Notes under the pieces: generated by a model
Told to the model about the DNA's origin: nothing
The model's database searches: none
Seen by the model: only the letters and a program-made list of their open reading frames with translations
NCBI RefSeq assembly: GCF_029714425.1
Contig: NZ_CP121668.1
Coordinates: forward strand, 7,585,501 to 7,649,500
Length of the DNA: 64,000 nt
Direction of reading: 5' to 3'
Source: Bradyrhizobium sp. CB2312
GTDB taxonomy: Bacteria; Pseudomonadota; Alphaproteobacteria; Rhizobiales; Xanthobacteraceae
Made by a program: the position numbers and the translations under genes
Part shown: positions 26,900-35,891 of the stretch, in pieces
How positions within the stretch are numbered: the stretch's first letter is position 1
How the letters are laid out: every line of letters begins with the position of its first letter

Positions 26900-29800
26900 A
26901 TGAAAATCACCCGCCTGCGCCTTCACGGCTTCAAGTCCTTCGTTGAGCCCACGGACTTCGTCATCGAGCCCGGCCTGACCGGCGTGGTCGGCCCCAACGG
27001 TTGCGGCAAGTCGAATCTCGTCGAAGCGCTGCGCTGGGCGATGGGCGAGACCTCGTACAAGAGCCTACGCGCCGCCGACATGGACGCGGTGATCTTCGCC
27101 GGCTCCGGCAACCGTCCGGCGCGCAACCACGCCGAAGTGACGATGACGATCGACAATGCCGATCGCACCGCGCCGGCGGCGATGAACGACAGCCAGCTGC
27201 TCGAAATCTCCCGCCGCATCGAGCGCGAGGCCGGCTCGGTCTATCGCATCAACGGCCGCGATGTGCGCGCCCGCGACGTGCAGATCCTGTTTGCGGATGC
27301 CGCCACCGGCGCGCGTTCGCCCGCCCTCGTCCACCAGGGCAAGATCGGCGAGATCATTCAGGCCAAGCCCGAGCAGCGCCGCCGCGTGCTGGAAGACGCC
27401 GCCGGCGTCGCCGGCCTGCACGCCCGCCGCCACGAAGCCGAGCTGCGGCTGAAGGCCGCCGAAACCAACCTCACCCGCGTCGAGGACGTGATCGGCCAGC
27501 TCTCCGGCCAGATGGAAGGCCTGAAGAAGCAGGCGCGCCAGGCCGTGCGCTACCGCGAGGTCGCCGCCAAGGTCCGCAAGGCCGAGGCCACGCTGTTCCA
27601 TTTGCGCTGGATCGGCGCCCATGCCGACGTCAACGAATCCGGCCAGACCCACGATCTCGCCGTGCGCGAGATGGCCGAGCGCACCCAGCACCAGGCCGAG
27701 GCCGCCCGCATCCAGGCGATCCGCGCCGCCGAAATGCCGGCGCTGCGCGATGCCGAAGCGCGCGCCGCAGCCGGCCTGCAGCGCCTGACCAATGCCCGCG
27801 AGCTGCTCGACCGCGAAGAGGAGCGCGCCAAGGAGCGCGTCGCCGAGCTCGAGCGCCGCCTTGCGCAGTTCGAAGGCGACATTTCCCGTGCTCAACAACA
27901 AACCATGGACGCCGACGTCGCGCTGCAGCGGCTCGACACCGAGGACGCCGAGCTGAAGGAAGAGATCAAGTCGCGCGTCGAGAAGCGTTCCGGTGTCGAC
28001 GAGCGCGTCGCCGAGGCCGAGGCGGTGCTGACCGAGACCGAGCAGCAATTCGCCGAGCTGACCACCGCGCTCGCCGACCTCACCGCCAAGCGCAATCAAC
28101 TGGAAGCCAATGTCCGCACCCACCGCGACAAGCTCGCCCGGCTCGACCAGGAGATCGCGAACGTCACCGCGGAAGAGCAGAAGCTCGCGCAGGAGACCGG
28201 CGGCTTCGGCGATCTCGACGAGCTGACCGCTCTGGTCGAGACCGCGGAGCAGACGCTGGCAGCTTCCGAAGCTGCGGCGCAGGCGAGCGAAGCCGCGCAC
28301 GTCGCCGCGCGCCAGACGCTGGAATCCTCGCGCTCGCCGCTGAACGAAGCCGACAAGCGCGTGCAGCGCCTCGAGACCGAGGCGCGCACGATCTCCAAGA
28401 TCGTCAACGGCGAGACCAAGAATCTGTGGCCGCCGATCATCGACGGCATCACCGTCGACAAGGGTTTTGAAAAGGCGATCGGCGCCGCGCTCGGCGACGA
28501 TCTCGACGCGCCGGTCGACCCGTCGGCGCCGATGCGCTGGACCAATGCCGGCGTCACCGAGGGCGATCCGGAGCTGCCCGAGGGCGTCGTGTCGCTTGCC
28601 AACCACGTTCAAGCGCCGGCCGAGCTGGCCCGCCGCCTCGCGCAGATCGGCGTGGTGCCGCGCGAGCGCGGCGCCGAGCTGGTGTCGCAGCTCAAGACCG
28701 GCCAACGGCTGGTCTCGCCCGAGGGCGACGTCTGGCGCTGGGACGGTTTCGTCGCCGCAGCCCACGCCCCGACTGGTGCGGCGCGGCGTCTTGCCGAGCG
28801 CGCCCGTCTCGTCGACATCGAGAACGAGCTGGAGCAGGCCCGCATCGACGCGCAGATCAAGCGTCAGGCGCTGGAGAATGCCGAGTCCGAGCTGCAAATG
28901 GCCGCGAGCACCGAAGGTGCTTCGCGTGAAGCCTGGCGCGCCGCGCAGCGCGAGCTCAACGCCGCGCGCGAGCGCCACGCCGCTGCCGAGCGCGAGATCA
29001 GCCGCCACGCCGCCCGCAAGGCGACGCTGTCGGAAGCGCACAGCCGTCTCGCCGCCGACCGCGCCGAGGCCGAGGCCGCGCATGAATACGCCGCCGCCGG
29101 CATCTCCGAGCTGCCGTCGAGCGAGGACACCGAGACCCGCCTCGCCGCCGTCCGCAGCGACATCGAGGCCCATCGCCGCATGGCCGCGCAGGTCCGCGCC
29201 GAGGCGCAGGCGCTGGCGCGCGAGGCCGAGCTCGCCGACCGTCGCGTGCAGGCGATCCTCGCCGAGCGCACCGAGTGGCAGAACCGCAAGGAGAGCGCGG
29301 CCTCCCACATCGACACCATCCAGGCCCGTATTGCCGAGCTCACGATCGAGCGCAGCGAGCTCGAGAACGCGCCCGCCGTGTTCGCCGAGAAGCGCAGCGC
29401 GCTGATCACCGAGATCGAATACGCCGAGAACGACCGCCGCATGGCCGCAGACGCGCTCGCGACCGCCGAGACCGCGATGGCCGAGACCGACCGCGTCGCC
29501 AAGCTGACGCTCGAAGCGCTCTCCAGCTCGCGCGAGGCCACCGCCCGCGCCGAGGAACGCATGGAAGGCGCGCGGCGCCGGCTCGAGGACATCGAGCGCG
29601 AGATCCGCGACATGCTCGAGGTCGAGCCGCAGGCGGTTGCCGGCCTTGCCGAGATCGAGCCCGGCGCGGAGCTGCCGCCGCTGCACGACATCGAGGAAGA
29701 CCTCGAAAAGATGCGCCGCGACCGCGAGCGCCTCGGCGCAGTCAATTTGCGCGCCGAGGAAGAGCTGCGCGAGGTCGAGACCCAGCACACCGGTCTCGTC

Positions 29801-30364
29801 ACCGAGCGCGACGACCTCGTCGAAGCCATCAAGCGGCTGCGCCAGGGCATCCAGAGCCTCAACAAGGAAGCGCGCGAGCGCCTCCTGACCTCCTTCGAGG
29901 TCGTCAACAACCACTTCAAGCGCCTGTTCGTCGAGCTGTTCGGCGGCGGCGAGGCTGCGCTGCATCTGATTGAGAGCGACGACCCGCTGGAAGCCGGTCT
30001 CGAGATCATCGCAAAGCCGCCGGGCAAGAAGCCGCAGACGCTGTCGCTGCTGTCGGGTGGCGAGCAGGCGCTGACCGCGATGGCGCTGATCTTCGCGGTG
30101 TTCTTGACCAACCCCTCGCCGATCTGCGTGCTGGACGAAGTCGACGCGCCGCTCGACGACCACAACGTCGAACGCTACTGCAACCTCTTGCACGAGATGA
30201 CCGGCTCGACCGACACGCGCTTCATCATCATCACGCACAATCCGATCACCATGGCGCGGATGAACCGCCTGTTCGGCGTCACTATGGCCGAGCGCGGCGT
30301 GTCGCAACTGGTGTCGGTGAGCCTCGCCGAGGCCGTGGACATTCTCGACCAGAACGTGGCGTGA
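26900..30364 (+). CDS. smc: Chromosome segregation ATPase SMC
   Basis: The 1154-residue structural maintenance of chromosomes protein; dimers with ScpA/ScpB compact and separate chromosomes. The N-terminal Walker A is GPNGCGKSN at about residues 31-39. Two long coiled coils rich in Ala, Glu and Arg flank a hinge around residues 500-640. The C-terminal ABC signature is LSLLSGGEQALTAMALIFAV and Walker B is PICVLDEVDAPLDDHN. ATG at 26900 is chosen; an in-frame GTG at 26894 would add two residues. scpA/scpB are not adjacent. Very long open frames on the opposite strand here are codon-bias artefacts. Confidence 0.97.
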   Translation: MKITRLRLHGFKSFVEPTDFVIEPGLTGVVGPNGCGKSNLVEALRWAMGETSYKSLRAADMDAVIFAGSGNRPARNHAEVTMTIDNADRTAPAAMNDSQLLEISRRIEREAGSVYRINGRDVRARDVQILFADAATGARSPALVHQGKIGEIIQAKPEQRRRVLEDAAGVAGLHARRHEAELRLKAAETNLTRVEDVIGQLSGQMEGLKKQARQAVRYREVAAKVRKAEATLFHLRWIGAHADVNESGQTHDLAVREMAERTQHQAEAARIQAIRAAEMPALRDAEARAAAGLQRLTNARELLDREEERAKERVAELERRLAQFEGDISRAQQQTMDADVALQRLDTEDAELKEEIKSRVEKRSGVDERVAEAEAVLTETEQQFAELTTALADLTAKRNQLEANVRTHRDKLARLDQEIANVTAEEQKLAQETGGFGDLDELTALVETAEQTLAASEAAAQASEAAHVAARQTLESSRSPLNEADKRVQRLETEARTISKIVNGETKNLWPPIIDGITVDKGFEKAIGAALGDDLDAPVDPSAPMRWTNAGVTEGDPELPEGVVSLANHVQAPAELARRLAQIGVVPRERGAELVSQLKTGQRLVSPEGDVWRWDGFVAAAHAPTGAARRLAERARLVDIENELEQARIDAQIKRQALENAESELQMAASTEGASREAWRAAQRELNAARERHAAAEREISRHAARKATLSEAHSRLAADRAEAEAAHEYAAAGISELPSSEDTETRLAAVRSDIEAHRRMAAQVRAEAQALAREAELADRRVQAILAERTEWQNRKESAASHIDTIQARIAELTIERSELENAPAVFAEKRSALITEIEYAENDRRMAADALATAETAMAETDRVAKLTLEALSSSREATARAEERMEGARRRLEDIEREIRDMLEVEPQAVAGLAEIEPGAELPPLHDIEEDLEKMRRDRERLGAVNLRAEEELREVETQHTGLVTERDDLVEAIKRLRQGIQSLNKEARERLLTSFEVVNNHFKRLFVELFGGGEAALHLIESDDPLEAGLEIIAKPPGKKPQTLSLLSGGEQALTAMALIFAVFLTNPSPICVLDEVDAPLDDHNVERYCNLLHEMTGSTDTRFIIITHNPITMARMNRLFGVTMAERGVSQLVSVSLAEAVDILDQNVA

Positions 30365-30391
30365 CGCTGCGGCCGCGCCACACCCATTGAC

Positions 30392-30509
30392 GTCATCATC
30401 CGCCTTGTGCGCAAATTGCGCACTGGAGCGGATGATCCAGTACGCCGCGGCTTCTCGGTTGGCGGCACTGTCTCGGAGTACTGGATGCCCCGCCTTCGCG
30501 GGGCATGAC
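30392..30509. repeat. Palindromic repeat, family E (copy 1)
   Basis: GTCATCATCCGCC at the left and GGGGCATGAC at the right, with GGATGATCCAGTACGCC / GGAGTACTGGATGCCCCGCC pairs inside. It lies between smc and the Rsm22-type gene. Confidence 0.65.
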
Positions 30510-30514
30510 TGCGG

Positions 30515-31495
30515 ATGATGATCACCCCCACCCTCCCCGCCGAACTGAAAGCCGCCCTCGACGGCAAGCTGCAGGGCTTCTCCCGGACCGACGCCGCCCA
30601 GCGCTCGCAGAAAATCTCCACCTCCTATCGCGCCGGCGGCGGCTCCGGCACGATCAAGTCGGAGGCTGATGCGCTGGCTTACGCGCTGGCGCGCATGCCG
30701 GCGACCTACGCGGCCGTGGCCGCGAGCCTGAACGCGCTGACCGAGAGCGCGCCTGATCTCGCCCCGGAGACGCTGCTCGACGTCGGCGCAGGCCCGGGCA
30801 CTGCGAGCTGGGCCGCTGCGGAGGCGTTTCCATCGCTGCAGGATTTCACCCTGCTCGACGCCAACGCCACGCTGAGCCGGCTCGCGCTCGAGCTGGCGCG
30901 CGACAGCTCGCGGCTTTCGGAGTGCCGCTATCTGCCGGGCGATGCCGGCGGCAACCTCACTGAAGTCTCGCAAGCCGATCTCGTCATCGCCAGCTACATC
31001 ATCGGCGAGCTCAATGAAGGCGACCAGCGCAAGCTGACGGAAGCGATGTGGGCGAAAGCTCGCCACGCGCTGGTGGTGATCGAGCCCGGCACGCCCGCCG
31101 GCACCACCCGCATCCTCGCACTGCGCCAGCAGTTGATCGCGGCTGGGGCGTACGTCGTTGCGCCCTGCCCGCACGAAAAACCCTGCCCGCTCACCGCGCC
31201 CGACTGGTGCCATTTCAGCCAGCGCCTGCCGCGCTCACAGGCGCACCGCCAGATCAAGGGCGCCGAAGTGCCGTTCGAAGATGAGCGCTTCATCTACGTC
31301 GCTCTAACCCGTACGCCGCCGGCAACGCGTGCGTCACGCGTGCTGGCACCGCCCGATGTCGGCAAGGCCGAGATCGCGGCCAAGCTCTGCACCGAGGGCG
31401 GCGTCGACCTAGCGAAGGTGCCCCGCCGCGACAAGGCGGCCTATGCAGGTGCCCGGCGCTGGCGCTGGGGCGATGCCGTTATTGCCGAAAGTTAA
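30515..31495 (+). CDS. Rsm22-type small ribosomal subunit methyltransferase-like protein
   Basis: A 326-residue protein of the Rsm22 family (PF09243), homologous to yeast Rsm22 and human METTL17, which assist mitochondrial small-subunit assembly. The SAM-binding motif ETLLDVGAGPGTASWAAAE is near residues 89-107. The cysteine-rich segment CPHEKPCPLTAPDWCHF (near residues 219-235) is the family feature that in METTL17 binds an iron-sulfur cluster. Bacterial members are assumed to act on 16S rRNA or on the subunit, but catalytic activity is not proven. ATG at 30515 or 30518. Confidence 0.85.
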   Translation: MMITPTLPAELKAALDGKLQGFSRTDAAQRSQKISTSYRAGGGSGTIKSEADALAYALARMPATYAAVAASLNALTESAPDLAPETLLDVGAGPGTASWAAAEAFPSLQDFTLLDANATLSRLALELARDSSRLSECRYLPGDAGGNLTEVSQADLVIASYIIGELNEGDQRKLTEAMWAKARHALVVIEPGTPAGTTRILALRQQLIAAGAYVVAPCPHEKPCPLTAPDWCHFSQRLPRSQAHRQIKGAEVPFEDERFIYVALTRTPPATRASRVLAPPDVGKAEIAAKLCTEGGVDLAKVPRRDKAAYAGARRWRWGDAVIAES

Positions 31496-31635
31496 CCTCA
31501 TTCAGGGCTTTGCCCTTGAACTTGGATGGTTCCCGGTTCGACCAAGTCTTACCTTCCCCTGTGCGCCGGGGCTCTCGTCCTGCGCCAATTTGGTCTACCC
31601 TAGCGCCCGCCTCAATTCCCCTTCAGGAGTCCTCC

Positions 31636-32196
31636 ATGTCGACCGGCTGGATCGTTCTCGGCGTCATCGTCGTCCTCGTGTTCCTGGCGTTCAGCGCCTA
31701 CAACCGCCTGGTGGCGCTGGGCCAGCGGGTCGGCCAGGCCTTTGCCGATATCGACGTGCAGCTCAAGCAGCGTCACGACCTGATCCCGAACCTGGTCGAG
31801 ACCGTGAAGGGCTATGCCTCGCACGAGCGCGGCACGCTCGACGACGTCATCAAGGCGCGCAATTCGGCGATGTCGGCGCAGGGTCCGGCGCAGGTGTCCG
31901 CCGCCGAGAACCAGCTCTCCGGCGCGCTCGGCCGCCTGATCGCGCTGTCGGAGGCCTATCCCGACCTCAAGGCCAACGCCAATTTCCAGCAGCTCGCATC
32001 CGAGCTCTCCGACCTCGAGAACAAGATCGCGGCGAGCCGCCGCTTCTTCAACAACGCGGTCCAGGAATACAACACCGGCATCCAGCAGATGCCCGCCGCG
32101 CTGTTCGCCGGCATGTTCGGCTTCACCAGGAAGGACTTCTTCGATCTTGGCGCCAGCCGCACCGACGTCGAGGCCACGCCTCAGGTGAAGTTCTGA
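31636..32196 (+). CDS. lemA: LemA family protein
   Basis: A 186-residue membrane-anchored protein. One N-terminal helix (residues 4-22, WIVLGVIVVLVFLAFSAYNR) is followed by an all-helical domain with the family-defining DIDVQLKQRHDLIPNLVETV and NSAMSA stretches and the C-terminal FGFTRKDFFDL. ATG at 31636 follows AGGAG. LemA proteins commonly occur next to an M48 protease, as here, 32 bases downstream; they are thought to work together in envelope stress handling, though the biochemical role is not settled. Confidence 0.94.
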   Translation: MSTGWIVLGVIVVLVFLAFSAYNRLVALGQRVGQAFADIDVQLKQRHDLIPNLVETVKGYASHERGTLDDVIKARNSAMSAQGPAQVSAAENQLSGALGRLIALSEAYPDLKANANFQQLASELSDLENKIAASRRFFNNAVQEYNTGIQQMPAALFAGMFGFTRKDFFDLGASRTDVEATPQVKF

Positions 32197-32228
32197 TTTG
32201 AGCCGATAGGCCGGCAGGGCAACGCGTC

Positions 32229-33434
32229 ATGGCCGCGTATGGTCTCTACACGCACATCGCCTCGAACAAGTTTCGTTCGATGCTGCTGCTCGCCGGCCTG
32301 TTCGCGCTGGTCTATGTGCTGGTCTACGCCGGCGCGCTGGTCGCCGAGGTTCTCAGCGACAGCAACCGGACCGTCGCCTTCTACCTGAGCCACGCCTTCC
32401 ATGATCTGATCGTCGCCGCGCCCATTGCGACGGTCGTCACAGTGGCCTGGGTCGTGATCGCCTATTTCTTCCACCAGTCGATGATCGACGCGGTGACCGG
32501 CGGCCACGACGTCACCCGGCAGGAGGAGCCGCGGCTCTACAACCTGCTCGAAAACCTCTGCATCTCGCGCGGCATCACCATGCCGAAGCTGAAGATCATG
32601 GAAAGCCCGGCGCTGAACGCGTTCGCGACCGGCCTCAACCCGCGGCAATACTCGGTCACCGTCACCACAGGCCTCCTCAACGCGCTGAACGACAAGGAGA
32701 TCGAGGCGGTGCTGGGGCATGAGCTGACCCACATCAAGAACGGCGACGTGCAGCTGATGGTGGTGGCCGTCATCATCGCCGGCGTGGTCGGCTTTTTCGG
32801 CGAATTGTTCTTCCGCCTGTTCACGAATTTCAGCTGGAGCTCCGGCGGCTCGTGGTCGTCGGGCTCCTCCTCGTCATCGCGCTCGTCCTCCTCGTCGAGC
32901 GACAGCAAGAGCTCCGGCGGCGGCGCGGTGATCGTCATCATCATCGCGGTCGTGCTGATCGTGGTGGCCTGGCTGATGTCGCAGGTGGTGAAGCTGGCGC
33001 TGTCGCGCTCGCGCGAATATCTCGCCGACGCCGGCTCGGTCGAGCTGACCAAAGACCCCGATGCCATGATCTCAGCCCTGCGCAAGATCGAGGGCCGCGG
33101 CGAACTGCCGGGCGCGACCTCGGCGGTCATGGAGCTCTGCGTCGACAATCCGCGCGAGGGCTTTGCCGATTTGTTCGCGACCCACCCTTCCGTGCAGTCC
33201 CGGGTCGATGCGCTGGTCAAGTTTGCCGGCGGCCACGATCCCGGCCCGCTGCCCGACCCGACCGAAGCGACGGATCAGCCCGAGGCGCAGGCTGACTCGC
33301 AGACCACCCCGCCGCGGCTGTCGCAGGGACCGTGGGGCGATGCAGCTGGTCCGGCCAGTCCGCCGCCGGTCCCCACGCCCAGCCCCTCCGGAACCGCGGC
33401 TGGCAATCCCATGGGTCCCTGGGGCCGCCATTGA
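32229..33434 (+). CDS. M48 family membrane metalloprotease (HtpX-like)
   Basis: A 401-residue integral membrane zinc protease. Helices are at about residues 18-40, 60-82, 177-198 and 232-256. The zinc site is HELTH at 164-168 with the third ligand Glu in SREYLAD at 261-267. Between helix 3 and 4 is a Ser-rich linker (residues 202-229). The C-terminal 70 residues are Pro-rich and low in complexity, unlike E. coli HtpX. It probably degrades misfolded membrane proteins. It is in an operon-like pair with lemA. Confidence 0.92.
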   Translation: MAAYGLYTHIASNKFRSMLLLAGLFALVYVLVYAGALVAEVLSDSNRTVAFYLSHAFHDLIVAAPIATVVTVAWVVIAYFFHQSMIDAVTGGHDVTRQEEPRLYNLLENLCISRGITMPKLKIMESPALNAFATGLNPRQYSVTVTTGLLNALNDKEIEAVLGHELTHIKNGDVQLMVVAVIIAGVVGFFGELFFRLFTNFSWSSGGSWSSGSSSSSRSSSSSSDSKSSGGGAVIVIIIAVVLIVVAWLMSQVVKLALSRSREYLADAGSVELTKDPDAMISALRKIEGRGELPGATSAVMELCVDNPREGFADLFATHPSVQSRVDALVKFAGGHDPGPLPDPTEATDQPEAQADSQTTPPRLSQGPWGDAAGPASPPPVPTPSPSGTAAGNPMGPWGRH

Positions 33435-33634
33435 ACTGGGCACCGCATGCGGCTGTTACGCAACGATCAGGAAAAACCCCGCGCATAGCTGCATCAGCGT
33501 GCCGAGGATTTGAATTCTCCCTTGTTTCTGCCATGTTCGCGCCCAACAGCAGACTTGGGACGTCTTTTGGGACATCGATTTGGGGCCCGGCCGATTGCGA
33601 CCTCGCGATCGGGGGCGCGCGTTAGGGGACAGCA

Positions 33635-34387
33635 ATGGCAAAGCCGGCAGTGGTTGTGGTGGGCGCGGACAAGGGCGGGGTCGGCAAGACCACGGTGTCG
33701 CGCACCCTGCTCGATTATTTCTCGGCCAACAACGTGCCGACGCGTGCCTTCGACACGGAGTCGCCGCGCGGAACCCTGAAGCGCTTCCACCCTGATATCA
33801 CCGAGATCGTCGACATGACGACGACGGCCGACCAGATGAAGATTTTTGACACGCTCAACGCGGTCAGCCCGTCGGTCACCGTCATCGACGTCCGCGCCGG
33901 CCTGCTCTCGCCTGCACTGGCTTCGCTGCGCGACATCGGCTTCCTCGACGCCGCCAAGGCCGGCCAGATCACCTTCGCGGTGTTCCATATCCTCGGCCCC
34001 TCGATCGCCTCGCTGGAGGAGATCGCCGAGACCGCCGGCTTCATGACTGGCGCAAAATATTTCCTGGTCAAGAACTTCATCAACGACACCCAGTTCTTCC
34101 AGTGGGACCAGGCGACCTATAATTCCTACTTCCACCGCATCAAGGACGCCACCGAGCTGACTATCCCCAAGCTCAACGAGATGGCCTATGAGCAGGTCGA
34201 GGTGTCCTCCGTCCCGTTCCTGAAATTCGTCGCCAACAAAGGCATCAGCGACGAGGCCGCGAACTATTCGTTCGTGCTGCGCGGCTATGTCCGGCACTGG
34301 CTGGCCAATGTCTGGAGCGAGTTCGACCGGATCCGGCTGACCGACATCGTCGGTTCGAAGCCGGTGACCCGCAACAGCGAAAAATAG
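33635..34387 (+). CDS. ParA/MinD-like P-loop ATPase (pair member 1)
   Basis: A 250-residue protein with a deviant Walker A box, GADKGGVGKTT at residues 10-20, the ParA/MinD hallmark with the signature Lys. A switch-like AFDTE is at 38-42 and TVIDVRAGLL near 82-91 corresponds to Walker B. The C-terminal half (FFQWDQATYNSYFHRIKDA, VPFLKFVANKGISDEA) does not match ParA, MinD or NifH as known to me. It is followed 62 bases later by a second P-loop protein in the same direction. The role is unknown; ParA-like enzymes position cargo, regulate conjugation or assemble envelope machines. No ParB partner is nearby. Confidence 0.75.
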   Translation: MAKPAVVVVGADKGGVGKTTVSRTLLDYFSANNVPTRAFDTESPRGTLKRFHPDITEIVDMTTTADQMKIFDTLNAVSPSVTVIDVRAGLLSPALASLRDIGFLDAAKAGQITFAVFHILGPSIASLEEIAETAGFMTGAKYFLVKNFINDTQFFQWDQATYNSYFHRIKDATELTIPKLNEMAYEQVEVSSVPFLKFVANKGISDEAANYSFVLRGYVRHWLANVWSEFDRIRLTDIVGSKPVTRNSEK

Positions 34388-34449
34388 TTGCGCAAGCAGG
34401 GCTGATACGGCTGGATTGGGCGACAAGATCGCTCAAATAATATGCCGCA

Positions 34450-35118
34450 ATGTCTGCCACGCCCGTCTACATTATCTGCTCGCCCCGCCCGCAGGTCGGC
34501 AAGACCCTGCTGGCGCGGCTGCTGAGCGAATTCCTGCTGCTCAAGAACGGCAATGTCGCGGCCTTCGACGTCAATCTGAAGGAGCCGTCGCTGCTGGACT
34601 ACCTGCCGAAGATCACGGAGACCGCCGACGTGATCGACACCTACGGCAAGATGCAGCTGATGGACCGCGTCATCGTCGATGATGGCCTTGCCAAGGTGAT
34701 CGACCTCGGCTTCCACGCCTTCGACGAGTTCTTCAAGATGACCGAGGAGATCGGCCTGTTGAAGGAGGCCGCGCGCCGCCACGTCGCACCGCAGATCATG
34801 TTCATGGCCGATACCGACCGCGTCTCGGCCCGTGCCCACGAGATGCTGCGTCAGCAACTTCCGCGAATGAGCCTGATCACCGTGGACAACGAATATGTCG
34901 TGCGCGGCGAGCTGCCCGCCGCGATGGAAGGCGGCCGGCTGTTCCGCCTGCCCGCCCTGCCGGGCTTCCTGAAGACCTATATCGACCGGCTCAACTTCTC
35001 CTTCACCGGCTATCTGCGCCAGGAGAAGGACTCCTCGACCGAGCTGCACCAGTGGACCCGGCGGAACTACCTCGCCTTCCGCGAGCTCGAGCTCAACCTG
35101 ATCCTGCAACGGTCGTAG
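34450..35118 (+). CDS. P-loop ATPase-like protein (pair member 2)
   Basis: A 222-residue protein starting at ATG 34450. Its nucleotide-binding loop reads CSPRPQVGKTLLARLL: the GKT is retained but the first Gly and the signature Lys of the ParA loop are not. AAFDVNLKEPSLLDYL parallels the AFDTE segment of its neighbour, so the two are probably distant relatives. The rest (LQLMDRVIVDDGLAKVIDLG is close to the visible text; RRNYLAFRELELNLIL ends the chain) has no family I recognise. A perfect 14-bp hairpin lies 25 bases after the stop. The tight arrangement suggests a functional pair, possibly one active and one altered ATPase. Confidence 0.7.
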   Translation: MSATPVYIICSPRPQVGKTLLARLLSEFLLLKNGNVAAFDVNLKEPSLLDYLPKITETADVIDTYGKMQLMDRVIVDDGLAKVIDLGFHAFDEFFKMTEEIGLLKEAARRHVAPQIMFMADTDRVSARAHEMLRQQLPRMSLITVDNEYVVRGELPAAMEGGRLFRLPALPGFLKTYIDRLNFSFTGYLRQEKDSSTELHQWTRRNYLAFRELELNLILQRS

Positions 35119-35143
35119 AGTATGCTCAGCCGGCGAACTCGGT

Positions 35144-35174
35144 GTTCACCTCTCCCCAGCGGGGAGAGGTGAAC
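35144..35174. terminator. Perfect 14-bp hairpin between convergent genes
   Basis: GTTCACCTCTCCCC-AGC-GGGGAGAGGTGAAC is a perfect 14-bp stem with a 3-base loop. It lies between the end of the second ATPase gene and the end of apt. There is no T-run, so it may be a repeat remnant or an RNA-end protector rather than a classical terminator. Confidence 0.45.
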
Positions 35175-35232
35175 CGAGGCCGCAGCCGACAGCAATCCAA
35201 ACAAAATAGCCCGGGCGACATTCTACGCCCGC

Positions 35233-35772
35233 TCAGTGCCCCTCGAACGTCATCAGCGTGCGCACCGGGACGTCCATCGCGCGCAGCTTGGCAGCGCCAC
35301 CGAGCTCGGGCAGGTCGATGATGAAGCAGGCGGCGACGACGTTGGCGCCGATCTGGCGCAGCAGCTTCACCGCGCCCTCGGCGGTGCCGCCGGTGGCGAT
35401 GAGGTCGTCGACTAGGATCACGCGCTCACCGGGCTGGATCGCGTCGACATGCATCTCCATCTCGTCGATGCCGTATTCGAGCGAATAGGCGATGCGCACG
35501 GTGGTGTGCGGCAGCTTGCCCTTCTTGCGGATCGGCACGAAGCCGGCCGAGAGCTGGTGCGCCACCGCGCCGCCGATGATGAAGCCGCGCGCCTCCATGC
35601 CGGCGACCTTGTCGATCTTGTTGCCGGCCCAGGGATTGACGAGCTCGTCCACCGCCCGGCGGAAGGCGCGCGCATCCGCGAGCAGGGTCGTGATGTCGCG
35701 GAACATGATCCCCGGCTTGGGATAGTCGGGGATGGTCCGGACGCTTGCCTTGATATCGTGGTCAAATGTCAT
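35233..35772 (-). CDS. apt: Adenine phosphoribosyltransferase
   Basis: Salvages adenine: adenine plus PRPP gives AMP and pyrophosphate. The 179-residue protein has the type I PRTase PRPP loop [14 protein letters not shown] near residues 118-131, the hood segment [18 protein letters not shown] at 14-31 and [16 protein letters not shown]. Size and order are standard. ATG at 35772. It is convergent with the ATPase pair and is preceded by a family E repeat that separates it from trpEG. Confidence 0.97.
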   Translation of the reverse strand: MTFDHDIKASVRTIPDYPKPGIMFRDITTLLADARAFRRAVDELVNPWAGNKIDKVAGMEARGFIIGGAVAHQLSAGFVPIRKKGKLPHTTVRIAYSLEYGIDEMEMHVDAIQPGERVILVDDLIATGGTAEGAVKLLRQIGANVVAACFIIDLPELGGAAKLRAMDVPVRTLMTFEGH

Positions 35773-35797
35773 GGTTATCTCGCTCTGGCTTCTCCAC

Positions 35798-35883
35798 CGT
35801 CATTGCGAGCGAAGCGAAGCAATCCAGTTCTTCTCCGCGGCAGCAGTCTGGATTGCTTCGTCGCTTCGCTCCTCGCAATGACG
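35798..35883. repeat. Palindromic repeat, family E-like (CGTCATTGCGAGCG type)
   Basis: CGTCATTGCGAGCGAAGCGA on the left is complementary to TCGCTTCGCTCCTCGCAATG-type sequence on the right, and AGCAATCCAG faces CTGGATTGCTT. It fills the gap between trpEG and apt. Confidence 0.75.
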
Positions 35884-35891
35884 GCCCTCAC

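Noticed and set aside
27065..31213. A 1382-codon open frame on the minus strand across smc
   Set aside because: It is fully antisense to smc, has no family-like features, and results from the high G+C codon bias that removes stop codons on the opposite strand.
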